Assembly: GCF_022448905.1 (NCBI RefSeq)
Contig: NZ_JAKVCW010000002.1
Coordinates: 62,001-126,000 of the forward strand
Direction: 5' to 3'
Origin: Shimia sp.
GTDB lineage: Bacteria > Pseudomonadota > Alphaproteobacteria > Rhodobacterales > Rhodobacteraceae
DNA: 64,000 nt
This document shows, one piece after another, positions 36,168 through 44,220 of this stretch. The translations under genes and the position numbers were made by a program. Below the pieces are notes generated by a model, which did not search any database, was not told where the DNA came from, and saw only the letters and a program-made list of their open reading frames with translations. Positions within the stretch are counted from its first letter, which is position 1; each line of letters starts with the position of its first letter.

Positions 36168-36941
36168 TCAATAACTTGCCATTAGCTGACGCAGCGAGGT
36201 GACGTTCATACGTTTGTAGGCTTTTTTGCGGTGGGTGATAATGGTCGTTTCCGCCACGCCAAGCAGCTCCGCGGACTCTTTTGCCGTCCGGCCTTTGATC
36301 GCCATCGCAGCAACCTCGCGCTCACGCGGGGTGAGATCTGGATAGGTGAGCGCCAGCCGGGCCTGAATATCATTCTCCATCCAAACACCATCTCTCAAAG
36401 AAAAGGCGACATGCCGTTCCGTCAAAGCCAACAACAGCCGCAGCAGCGCCTGAATTTTTCCGCTGTCCGGATTGTCGAATGGGCCGCTTTCTTCACTTGA
36501 ATACATGCTGACAGAGAGCCCATAGTCCGCTGTACGCCGGACAATGGACACGCGCTCTGAAATTCCCGGCAGATCATAACAATCCCGCCGGTAAGTGAAC
36601 GAGAAGATATCTTTGGCGGTTTGCACCGTCAAAAAGTCGCCGTGTCCGTGAGAACCGCAAAGGAGTTGCGTATTTCCGTCTTCTTGGACGTGGCGCCGAT
36701 ACCCTTTTGCGGCTTGGGTTGCGCGCCGCTGCCCCAAACGACAAGCTGTGCCAATCAGAAGCGGCGCATCCCGGTCTCCTTGACAAAACAGCGACACAAA
36801 ATCCGCGCCACAAACCTCGCTCGCAACCCCCATGACCGCCTGAGTGAAGCTCTCAGACCCAACGGCCTGAGACAGCGGAATGACCTGATCGACACCCAAA
36901 CTCAGTTCGGCAAAGGGTGGCTGCAGCTTTTGCTGTTTCAA
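36168..36941 (-). CDS. LuxR-type transcriptional regulator
   Basis: A 257-residue regulator with a GAF-like N-terminal half and a C-terminal GerE helix-turn-helix (LTPREREVAAMAIKGRTAKESAELLGVAETTIITHRKKAYKRM in the last 60 residues). The start is a TTG at 36941 with GGA ahead; a later ATG is possible. It lies 19 bases behind the ferredoxin-NADP reductase gene on the same strand. A perfect dyad between that gene and the divergent nitroreductase gene (37831-37846) may be its operator. No LuxI is present, and the ligand is unknown. Confidence 0.83.
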   Translation of the reverse strand: MKQQKLQPPFAELSLGVDQVIPLSQAVGSESFTQAVMGVASEVCGADFVSLFCQGDRDAPLLIGTACRLGQRRATQAAKGYRRHVQEDGNTQLLCGSHGHGDFLTVQTAKDIFSFTYRRDCYDLPGISERVSIVRRTADYGLSVSMYSSEESGPFDNPDSGKIQALLRLLLALTERHVAFSLRDGVWMENDIQARLALTYPDLTPREREVAAMAIKGRTAKESAELLGVAETTIITHRKKAYKRMNVTSLRQLMASY

Positions 36942-36960
36942 TCGAATTCCATCCCTTGTT

Positions 36961-37770
36961 TTACCCGGCGAATGCCTTTTCGATCACAAACTGTCCCGGC
37001 TTGGAGTTTGATCCTTCAAGAAACCCATGCTCTTCGCAAAGGCCTTTGAGAGTGTCCAGCATCGCCATCGACCCACAGATCATCACCCGATCGGTTTCCG
37101 GCGTCAAATCCCCGCCGCTCATCTGTGCAAGCCGACCGTCTTTGATCCAGTCATCGATACGGCCCGTATTTTTGTAGATCTCCCGGGTTGCCGACGGGTG
37201 ATGATACAGCATCCCATCGGCCAGATCGCCCAGATAGTCATGGCTGTGAACCGACTGCACCAAGTCAATGCCGTATTGCAACTCTGCCACGTTTCGGCAG
37301 CTATGCAGCAGGTGGACCTGGTCAAATTTTTCATACACCTCGGGATCTCGAATGACGCTCGCAAACGGCGCGATTCCCGTCCCGGTGGACAGCAAAAACA
37401 GTCGCTTTCCCGGCAGCAACCCATCAAACACAAGCGTGCCAACTGGTTTGGGACGGATCAAAATTTGATCGCCAATTTGAATGTTCTGCAGCTTAGACGT
37501 CAGAGGGCCATCAGGCACTTTGATTGAATAGAATTCCAGATGCTCCTCCCAGTTGGCTGAGGCAATGGAATAGGCGCGCACCAGTGGTTTGCCATCAATC
37601 ATCAAACCAATCATGGCAAATTCACCGGAGCGAAACCGAAACCCCGCCGGGCGCTGTGTTGTGAAGGAAAATAGGCGATCCGTGTAATGTTGCACCGACA
37701 GGACATCCAATGTGACAAAGCCCTTTGGCACCTCCGTTGCTAACCTTGCTCCTCCAACGATCTGATCCAT
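36961..37770 (-). CDS. fpr: Ferredoxin--NADP reductase
   Basis: A 269-residue FAD enzyme of the bacterial Fpr type. It contains the FAD site RAYSIAS, the SGEFAMIGL stretch, the NADP site STGTGIAPFASVIRDPE, and the C-terminal FVIEKAFAG expected for this subclass. It passes electrons between NADPH and ferredoxin or flavodoxin. Divergent from it are a flavin nitroreductase and a ferredoxin gene, so it is the likely electron source for that pair. GGAG precedes the ATG at 37770. Confidence 0.93.
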   Translation of the reverse strand: MDQIVGGARLATEVPKGFVTLDVLSVQHYTDRLFSFTTQRPAGFRFRSGEFAMIGLMIDGKPLVRAYSIASANWEEHLEFYSIKVPDGPLTSKLQNIQIGDQILIRPKPVGTLVFDGLLPGKRLFLLSTGTGIAPFASVIRDPEVYEKFDQVHLLHSCRNVAELQYGIDLVQSVHSHDYLGDLADGMLYHHPSATREIYKNTGRIDDWIKDGRLAQMSGGDLTPETDRVMICGSMAMLDTLKGLCEEHGFLEGSNSKPGQFVIEKAFAG

Positions 37771-37830
37771 TTTGCGCTCCGTTACTATTGAGTTTGGTGG
37801 AACGAACACTTTTTGGATCAGAGTCAGCAA

Positions 37831-37846
37831 TCCTCATCAATGAGGA
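37831..37846. promoter_or_regulatory. Perfect dyad in the fpr-nitroreductase divergent promoter
   Basis: TCCTCAT-CA-ATGAGGA, 7-bp arms around a 2-base centre, near the middle of the 128-base space between two divergent gene pairs. It is the natural candidate operator for the LuxR-type regulator of this module. Confidence 0.5.
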
Positions 37847-37898
37847 ATGAAGTGACCGAAGTACCGGCGGTATTCTATCCCCAGCAAAGGAGACGCCA

Positions 37899-38591
37899 AT
37901 GTTCGCACGCGATCACATAGAATACCAACCTGCCGACCTGCCAGACCGGATGGATTACTCAGCCGAGAAAAGCCTCAAAGAGGCAAAGGCCTTTTATGAC
38001 AGAATGAAACGACGTCACACGGTGCGTGATTACTCCGACACCCCGGTATCCCGAGAAGTGATCGAGGAATGCATCCGTACCGCAGGCACGGCGCCATCGG
38101 GGGCGAACCACCAGCCGTGGCATTTTGTGGCGATTTCCGATCCTGCGTTTAAGAAACGTGTCCGCGAAGCCGCCGAGGAAGAAGAGCGCCGGTTTTATGA
38201 GGGGGGCGCCGGCGACGAATGGCTCAAAGCGCTCGAACCGATTGGCACCAATGATCACAAACCCCATCTGGAGGAGGCGCCGTGGCTCATCGTGGTGTTT
38301 GCGCAGCGCTGGGGCCATTTTGACGATGGCACCCGTTTCAAGAACTACTATGTCCCTGAAAGCACCGGAATTTCCTGTGGATTCTTGCTGGCGGCGTTGC
38401 ACCATGCAGGCTTGGTCACCCTGACTCACACCCCAAACCCCATGCGGTTTTTAAACAAGATGTTGGGGCGGCCAGAGAGCGAAAAACCGATTATGATTGT
38501 GGCTGTGGGACATGCGGCAAAGGACGCAAAGGTGCCCGCCGTCGCCAAGATGAAAAAGCCGCTCGACGAAATCCTGACCGTCGCGGACTAA
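37899..38591 (+). CDS. Nitroreductase-family flavoprotein resembling iodotyrosine deiodinase
   Basis: A 230-residue FMN protein with a strong AAAGGAG ribosome site. The FMN-phosphate run [22 protein letters not shown] (38-59) and [14 protein letters not shown] (63-76) fit the deiodinase/BluB side of the superfamily. The lid region EEEERRFY...GTNDHKPHL places Glu95/Glu96, Tyr100 (or Phe99) and Lys121 where iodotyrosine deiodinase carries its substrate-clamping Glu-Tyr-Lys triad; an ACGFLLAAL-like stretch ([16 protein letters not shown]) follows. The alignment is from memory and by eye. The ferredoxin gene follows by 64 bases; fpr is divergent. Confidence 0.85.
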   Translation: MFARDHIEYQPADLPDRMDYSAEKSLKEAKAFYDRMKRRHTVRDYSDTPVSREVIEECIRTAGTAPSGANHQPWHFVAISDPAFKKRVREAAEEEERRFYEGGAGDEWLKALEPIGTNDHKPHLEEAPWLIVVFAQRWGHFDDGTRFKNYYVPESTGISCGFLLAALHHAGLVTLTHTPNPMRFLNKMLGRPESEKPIMIVAVGHAAKDAKVPAVAKMKKPLDEILTVAD

Positions 38592-38617
38592 CCCACCCCA
38601 CTTTAAAAACCACAAAA

Positions 38618-38639
38618 CGGCGAGCCATTGGGCTCGCCG
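38618..38639. promoter_or_regulatory. Hairpin directly before the ferredoxin ribosome site
   Basis: A perfect 9-bp stem (CGGCGAGCC / GGCTCGCCG) with a 4-base loop ends three bases before the GGAG that serves the ferredoxin gene. There is no T run. It may be a weak terminator, an RNA-processing stem, or a control on ferredoxin translation. Confidence 0.5.
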
Positions 38640-38655
38640 AATGGAGAAATGTGTC

Positions 38656-39036
38656 TTGGCCTATGTTGTCACCGAAAACTGTATCGCATGTAAGTACACG
38701 GACTGCGTGGACGTCTGCCCGGTAGACTGTTTTCACGAGGGTGACACCATGCTGGTCATCCACCCCGACCACTGCATTGACTGCGGTGTGTGCGAACCTG
38801 AATGCCCGGCAGGCGCAATCCAACCCGACACCGAACCTGACAGTCAAAAATGGGTTGATTTCAACCGAGGCCTGGCCAACCAATGGCCGGTCATTACGGA
38901 CCGCAAAGATCCCTTGCCCCATGCAGAGGAGATGGATGGCTTGCCAGGAAAACTCACACATCTTAAGTCCTCCGAGCCTCTAAGGGCCTGGGTAAAAACC
39001 AACGCGCCAACCCTTTGGCTTGAGGCTGCGGAGTAA
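38656..39036 (+). CDS. fdxA: 7Fe ferredoxin (FdxA type)
   Basis: A ferredoxin of about 126 residues with one [3Fe-4S] and one [4Fe-4S] cluster: [18 protein letters not shown] and [16 protein letters not shown]. FdxA proteins begin M-(A/T)-YVVT, which fits a TTG at 38656 with GGAG at 38643; an ATG at 38641 in the same frame would add five residues. The extension after the clusters is normal for the family. Its place behind the nitroreductase gene, with fpr divergent, suggests the chain NADPH - Fpr - ferredoxin - flavoprotein. Confidence 0.9.
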   Translation: MAYVVTENCIACKYTDCVDVCPVDCFHEGDTMLVIHPDHCIDCGVCEPECPAGAIQPDTEPDSQKWVDFNRGLANQWPVITDRKDPLPHAEEMDGLPGKLTHLKSSEPLRAWVKTNAPTLWLEAAE

Positions 39037-39075
39037 ACCCGTTGTGGGTATTTGGGGCACGGCACCACTTGCGCC

Positions 39076-39209
39076 AACGGCAGCTCTGTGAGCGCGCTGT
39101 TTGAAACAGAGACGCTGAAACCTGCCTACGAAGGCCTGTTCAAAGCCTGATCTGAGCGGATTAGTTGAGAGATTTAGAAAGCCCCGGCGGAGACGTCGGG
39201 GCTTTTTCA
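39076..39209 (+). pseudogene. Remnant of a second prs 3' end, with terminator (direct repeat copy B)
   Basis: About 75 bases encode NGSSVSALFETETLKPAYEG plus four more residues and a stop, matching the C-terminus of the intact prs. Downstream sequence and terminator (39178-39207) match as well. Differences in the coding part are silent or conservative, as if the copy had diverged while part of a working gene. There is no start or upstream prs sequence: the match fades before 39073. It ends the 3-kb module that begins behind prs. Confidence 0.82.
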
Positions 39210-39339
39210 GTTAACGGATGGACGGAGTCACGAAAACCTCGGCTCCAGTCTTATTTTCAAAGCCGCTATGACACAAAATCAAAATCGGACCTGTCCAGGA
39301 TGCCTCCTGGCGTAGGAACCCAGCACCCTGTGCCCTGGC

Positions 39340-40185
39340 CTAAGGCCTCAGCGGCATAACCGTTTCAAAGTCATAGTACTCCATTGGGCGCTCATACGGT
39401 TCCTCTCGAAGGAAATCCGTTATCTCTAGAAGTCCTGTGATGCCTTGACTTTTCATCTCATGGAAAAGTTCTCGCCCTATTATTGGGAGGTCTTGTTTTT
39501 TATTGATCACGAAAATCGAGTACTGCTTGGCGCAGTCAACTATGGATGGAGAGTTTTTAAAAGCAGTCCAGAGTTTTGTACTTAGGATGCCATATCTATC
39601 TTGAGGTATTCTTTCTAATTTTTCTGGCAAAGGCCCCTCATAGCTAAATGTATTGCGCACATAGGCCATAAAGTACTTCTTTCCAAGGGGCTTTTGACTT
39701 TCCGCAGATACGAAGCTCACTGGAGCAAAATCGCACACACTAGGCGCAAACTTGCAAATTAAATCGCGTACCTTCTCGGAGACGGTCAAGTACTTGAAAA
39801 CCATAACATCTGGAAGTAATTCAGCCTCTTTTTCGAGTATCGAATAATCCGGATAAAACTCACTCATGAACATTGGATTCATTGTGACCTCGCCTCGAAT
39901 CCAATTCCCGGACTTGTCTTCAGTTGGGAGTGGCCGCCAATGAACGCCTGCACGTTCGTCTATCACACGCGCCTCTTTTGTGGGCGCAAATCGTAGACTG
40001 CGAAAATCCCCGACGACGGAGCGCTCAAAGCGACGAACTAACCCGCTGGAAAGAAAGAGTGCATAAAACGGCGCCTCTGTCCGGATCTCCGGCTCCACCA
40101 AATCTGCTGCGGATTTGATCAGAGTGTTTGTGTTTTCTGCCATGTCTCTTGCTCGTTCGATGAAGGTCTTATGCACCGCACTCAT
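39340..40185 (-). CDS. Orphan protein resembling Imm11/DUF1629 immunity proteins
   Basis: A 281-residue soluble protein in the most AT-rich stretch of the window. The middle segment TVSEKVRDLICKFAPSVCDFAPVSFV and the later IFVINKK...GRELFHEMKSQGITGLLEITDF follow the two conserved parts of the Imm11/DUF1629 fold. The ATG at 40185 follows AAAGGGA; an alternative ATG at 40143 is possible. No polymorphic toxin is adjacent. Transfer from another genome is likely, given its composition and its place next to the prs remnant. Confidence 0.55.
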   Translation of the reverse strand: MSAVHKTFIERARDMAENTNTLIKSAADLVEPEIRTEAPFYALFLSSGLVRRFERSVVGDFRSLRFAPTKEARVIDERAGVHWRPLPTEDKSGNWIRGEVTMNPMFMSEFYPDYSILEKEAELLPDVMVFKYLTVSEKVRDLICKFAPSVCDFAPVSFVSAESQKPLGKKYFMAYVRNTFSYEGPLPEKLERIPQDRYGILSTKLWTAFKNSPSIVDCAKQYSIFVINKKQDLPIIGRELFHEMKSQGITGLLEITDFLREEPYERPMEYYDFETVMPLRP

Positions 40186-40541
40186 TATCCCTTTAGGAGA
40201 TAGCTTGGAAGGTCACGATGCGCCCATTGATTGAATTCCTGCGCTGCAAGTCGGATTGGTCATTGCAAGGGTCAGGCCGCGCGGCCAATCAATGACAAAC
40301 GGAGCGCGCGCGACAACAGGTTGGTAGACCTTATGGTACCCGCATTATCAGGTAGTCACGCGCCGCCGCCCCTCCCTCCTATTGAACATGCTCCTGTAGC
40401 AATGCCCTTCTAGGCACCGTTTGACCATGTCGACAGAGCACAACTCTTGGAACGCCTGCCTCCCTCCCCCAGTAAACCCTTTATCAAGCCTCTTTCTGCA
40501 TAGTCCGCGTGAAACACCTCGCCAGCAGAAAGCCGGTTCCT
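40186..40541. other. Non-coding stretch upstream of the muramidase-like gene
   Basis: About 350 bases between two divergent genes. It has no credible reading frame and no strong hairpin. Part of it (40231-40330) is GC-rich, unlike the AT-rich gene on its left, so the composition boundary of the acquired patch is probably here. Confidence 0.45.
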
Positions 40542-41306
40542 ATGTCGATTGCCTCCTCTTTGCGTCTAACGCTTCTCTCTGTCAGCCTCATGGCGACCCA
40601 AGCGCAGGCCAATAGCGTCTCCCTAATTCAGAACGGTTTCTTCGCACAGCGCGCCTCTTTCAACGACACGCCCGCCCGCACCCCACAACAGCCTGCCCTC
40701 GCGCAACCAACGGACGCCGATACCAGCCGCGGCGCATTGGCCTTGCGCCCTGGCGCCGCCAGTCTGTTCCGCGGCCGTGCCACCGGCGGTCTCTTTGCGC
40801 CGGTGTTGAGGCAGGTCCTCCCATCCGCTGCCAAGCAACTGATGACCCTGATTGCCGGCGCGGAAGCGGGCAAGGCTGGCTATGACGCGGTGCAATATGG
40901 CGCCCGCATCAAGCCCGCCGCGCCGCCCACCAAAATGACCATCGCCGAGATCTATCAGTGGATCGACAACACCCCGGGCCAGCCCCATGCGATTGGCCGC
41001 TATCAGTTCATCCCCGCCACCTTGCGCCGCCTTGTGCGTCATCAGGAGGTGCCGCACGACAAGCTGTTCAGCCCTGAGATCCAGGACCAGCTGGCCCACC
41101 AGTTGCTGGAAGAGGCCGGGCTCAGCGATTTCCAAGCGGCCGAGATGTCGCGCGCGACTTTTATGCTAAACTTGGCCAAAATCTGGGCTGGGCTGCCCAC
41201 AGCGACCGGCAAATCCTACTACGAAGGCTATGCCGGCAACAAAGCGGTCTACACCTGGGACTATTTCGACAGTCACTTCAAAAAGATTTTTCCGACCAGC
41301 GGCTAA
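40542..41306 (+). CDS. Secreted muramidase-like protein (lysozyme fold, GH104-like)
   Basis: A 254-residue exported protein with signal peptide (MSIASSLRLTLLSVSLMATQAQA). After a low-complexity linker the C-terminal 150 residues hold a lysozyme-like domain: LMTLIAGAEAGKAGYDAVQYG, with the probable catalytic glutamate in GAEAG, then IGRYQFIPATLRRL and FMLNLAKIWAGLPTATGKSYYEGYAGNKA. Related proteins occur as phage endolysins and as chromosomal muramidases. I see no phage genes around it. Confidence 0.8.
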   Translation: MSIASSLRLTLLSVSLMATQAQANSVSLIQNGFFAQRASFNDTPARTPQQPALAQPTDADTSRGALALRPGAASLFRGRATGGLFAPVLRQVLPSAAKQLMTLIAGAEAGKAGYDAVQYGARIKPAAPPTKMTIAEIYQWIDNTPGQPHAIGRYQFIPATLRRLVRHQEVPHDKLFSPEIQDQLAHQLLEEAGLSDFQAAEMSRATFMLNLAKIWAGLPTATGKSYYEGYAGNKAVYTWDYFDSHFKKIFPTSG

Positions 41307-41406
41307 ATCGGTTCCGCAGATAGTGGTGTGAATTGTCCGTGGCCGTCTCGCAACACACACCTCAGAGGAGGAGTACCACCTTCACAGAGCGGCACCTCAT
41401 TTGCCC

Positions 41407-42621
41407 TTACTCCAACCCCACCAGCGCCTTTGGCCACGGGTCTTCAAACACCGCCCCGGCTTTCCATGCCTGCACTTCCTCCGGCGTGCAGAAACATTCC
41501 CGAACCGCCTCAGCAAACGCGTCCAATCCGTCCCGATCCCCAATCACGGTCAGGCGGCAATGGCGGTCGCCAAACTCTGGAGATTGTCCTTCCAACCGCC
41601 GCCGCATCTCCGCGCGTTCTTCTGGCAGCAAATTCAGGCTGTCATCCTCCAGCGTTGCGATCTTCCAATAGTTGACCACTTCCAACCCCACGCTGCCCGC
41701 CGTTTGGTTCCACAACAGTTGCAACTTGTCCCGAGACGGCAACCAAAAGAACCCTTTGCTGCGGTAAATCCCGGTGCCAAGGTAGTGGTTATACACCTGC
41801 CACAGCCGCTGCGGATGAAACGGGCGCGGATCAGAAATCACCACGCTGTCGATATGATAATCAGACGCCTCCGCCATCGAGCTGGTGTCGTGTTCTTTGC
41901 CCCAGTCCCTTAGCTCCGCGCCCAGCTGTGCCACTCGGTCATGATCATAGGGCGGCATCGCCAGCACATCTTGCAGCCGGATATTGCCCCACTGCATGCC
42001 CATGACGTCTGCGCCCCGATTGATGGGATGGATCGCCTCGGCAATCGTGCGCAGCACCGTGCTGTCCACCCGATCCATCTTGCTCAGCAGAATGCGGTTG
42101 GAAAACATGATCTGCTCGGCCAGCAAGTTCTCAATCCCCCGACGACCCGCCGCCAGGTTCTGTGAGGCTTGTGGCACAATTGCCCGACCAAAATCATGAT
42201 CCTGCGCCAGAGTCAGGCTGTCCACCACGGACAGAAACCCGTGCAACCTCAGCCCCTTATGCGCACGAATGGCCTCCAGAAGCGGCCAAGGATGGGTGCT
42301 GCCAGAGGTCTCAATCAACACATGGCTGACCCCGGCCTCTGTGACCTGCGCCACAGCTTGGGCAAATTTCTCAAGCCCCTGTGCCCCGCTGATGCTGCCT
42401 GCGGGAATGGACACGAACCGCGCGTCCTGACGCGACAGCACCTCGCTCGTGTCCAAAATGGAGCCATCCACATCCAGCTGGCTCATCTCATTGACAATCA
42501 CCCCCAGCCGCACATCCGGCAGCGACCGAGCTTGCACCAAAAGGCTTTGCAATAACGTGGTCTTCCCTGCCCCCAGAAACCCGTTGAGCACCGTAACTTG
42601 CAAAGGTTGCGCCTGTGTCAT
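41407..42621 (-). CDS. CobW/COG0523-family GTPase without the CxCC motif
   Basis: A 404-residue G3E GTPase. Walker A is GFLGAGKTT (14-22), switch I is VNEMSQLDVDG, and the base-binding motif is SKMD; a C-terminal CobW_C domain follows. The GCxCC metal motif that defines metal-chaperone members is missing: the corresponding place reads IPAGSISGAQG. Metal insertion cannot therefore be assumed. Its ATG overlaps the stop of the small gene before it (ATGA), so the two are coupled. Confidence 0.85.
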   Translation of the reverse strand: MTQAQPLQVTVLNGFLGAGKTTLLQSLLVQARSLPDVRLGVIVNEMSQLDVDGSILDTSEVLSRQDARFVSIPAGSISGAQGLEKFAQAVAQVTEAGVSHVLIETSGSTHPWPLLEAIRAHKGLRLHGFLSVVDSLTLAQDHDFGRAIVPQASQNLAAGRRGIENLLAEQIMFSNRILLSKMDRVDSTVLRTIAEAIHPINRGADVMGMQWGNIRLQDVLAMPPYDHDRVAQLGAELRDWGKEHDTSSMAEASDYHIDSVVISDPRPFHPQRLWQVYNHYLGTGIYRSKGFFWLPSRDKLQLLWNQTAGSVGLEVVNYWKIATLEDDSLNLLPEERAEMRRRLEGQSPEFGDRHCRLTVIGDRDGLDAFAEAVRECFCTPEEVQAWKAGAVFEDPWPKALVGLE

Positions 42622-42833
42622 GTGGTCAATCGGTCCTGTGCTTGTTTGAACCACGCCAGCGTCCGCGCGTGGTGCATCTTGCCCCACCGATCGATGAACT
42701 TCTGGGTGTGGAAATCGTTGGCATCGCCACGCGCTTTGATGCGCTCAGCCACATATTCTGGGGTCAGTGGAATGCCACATTTGACAGTGATGCAATGTTC
42801 CCACTCTTCATAAGTCTGCGGTATCAATGACAT
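42618..42833 (-). CDS. Small conserved protein coupled to the CobW-like GTPase
   Basis: A 71-residue soluble protein beginning MSLIPQTYEEWEHCITVKCGIPLT, with two cysteines nine... residues apart in the N-terminal third and a helical, basic C-terminus (FHTQKFIDRWGKMHHARTLAW). GAGAG precedes the ATG at 42833. It overlaps the GTPase gene by 4 bp, so a partner or substrate relation is likely. I do not recognise a named family. Confidence 0.75.
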   Translation of the reverse strand: MSLIPQTYEEWEHCITVKCGIPLTPEYVAERIKARGDANDFHTQKFIDRWGKMHHARTLAWFKQAQDRLTT

Positions 42834-43074
42834 AAGCTCTCGTTTGGTTGCGGGACGCAGTGCCCTGTGAAACAGGACTGGCTGGGCGCCACATGGCAAA
42901 TGATCCGCAAGCCCGCGCGAAACATCTGTCAGGGTTTTCCGGGCTGGTGAGCGCTAGATATGTGATACTATAACACATCACGCAAGAGGGAACTGTGCCA
43001 TCACCACCACCCGAGCCGCGCATTTTTTCTCCCCCCCCTTTACCGACGTCCACCCCCCCGCCACAAAAGACGCA

Positions 43075-44049
43075 ATGCAGCATCTATCTAAACCCACGGA
43101 GCCCTCAGCTCTCCCCCAATCTCCCAGCGTGATCTTCCACGCCAAGGACTCCTGGCTGAGCTCCATTCGTGACGAAAAATTCGACTTCACCCGCAAGATC
43201 GCCAACCACGCACAATCTCAAGGTGTCCTCACTTACACGGTCGAAGCGGCCACCGCGCTCTCAACCACCCTTCTCGATCAGAACCACGCGCATATCTTCA
43301 TCGGCCACCGTCCGGAAACATCGCGCCCGATTCTACATGCCATGCCAAGTTACATCTGGGGGTTCTGGTACCTCGACCCGATGGGGGTCAACTGGCACGC
43401 CTCTCTTGCAACCAAATCATTCTCCCCCGAGGACATCGACGCCACCACCGCCACTTACTTCTTCAACGGCGTCAGCGGCCACATGCTGCGCCACAACGTT
43501 TCCAAATTTGCGCAACCCACCTCCAAAACCGAACTCCCCTCCGCCCATGCCGTGCTCTTCCTACAAGAGATCGACAGCTACGCCACGCCGGTGCACCACA
43601 TCGACACGCAAAAGATGATCGCCACCGTGGCAAAAAGCACCGAACGCAGGGTCTACGTCAAACTGCATCCAGCGCAGTCCGAGGTCTTCTGCAACCGCTA
43701 CACCTCCATCTGCAAACGGTTCCCGAACGTGCACATCAGCGACCAGAGCATCCATGCCCTCACAAAGGCGTCTGACATCGTGGTCACCCAAAACTCCGCC
43801 GCCGGATTTGAGGCCCTCCTGCAAAAGAAACCTGTGATCACCTGCGCCCGAACGGACTACCACCACGCCACACTGGTGGCGCACACGCCGCAAGAGCTGC
43901 GCAAGGCACTCCGAACTGCACAAGCCACATTGGCAGGCTTTGACTATGCCAAATACCTCTACTGGTTCCTGTCAGAGCACATGCTGGAGCCGCAACAAGA
44001 CACGTTCGAAGCCCGTACTTGGCAGCGAATCTCCCCGCTCCTTGGTTGA
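43075..44049 (+). CDS. Capsule-type glycosyltransferase (KpsC/KpsS-like)
   Basis: A 324-residue soluble protein. The C-terminal half has the GT-B pattern of capsule polysaccharide/Kdo transferases: RVYVKLHPAQSEVF, then the stretch DIVVTQNSAAGFEALLQKKPVITC, which binds the sugar nucleotide. The N-terminal half is less conserved. There are no capsule export genes nearby, so it stands alone. The ribosome site is weak, and the start could lie slightly downstream. Confidence 0.7.
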   Translation: MQHLSKPTEPSALPQSPSVIFHAKDSWLSSIRDEKFDFTRKIANHAQSQGVLTYTVEAATALSTTLLDQNHAHIFIGHRPETSRPILHAMPSYIWGFWYLDPMGVNWHASLATKSFSPEDIDATTATYFFNGVSGHMLRHNVSKFAQPTSKTELPSAHAVLFLQEIDSYATPVHHIDTQKMIATVAKSTERRVYVKLHPAQSEVFCNRYTSICKRFPNVHISDQSIHALTKASDIVVTQNSAAGFEALLQKKPVITCARTDYHHATLVAHTPQELRKALRTAQATLAGFDYAKYLYWFLSEHMLEPQQDTFEARTWQRISPLLG

Positions 44050-44220
44050 CAGAGCAAAAATTGCCCTCAAAAAACCCAACCAATTTTCTGACAGGGTAGA
44101 GCAAAAGTCGCCCAAAAACCTCTTTGGGTTGTTTTTCGCAGAAAAATACACGCATATGACTTGTTCCCTGCGCAACTTTGGGTCTAGCTGGCGCCATATC
44201 CGCCAACAGGACCTACTCTC

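Noticed and set aside
40542-41306. Prophage, because of the lysozyme-like protein
   Set aside because: No structural, replication or integrase genes nearby; the protein has a signal peptide and looks like a resident muramidase.
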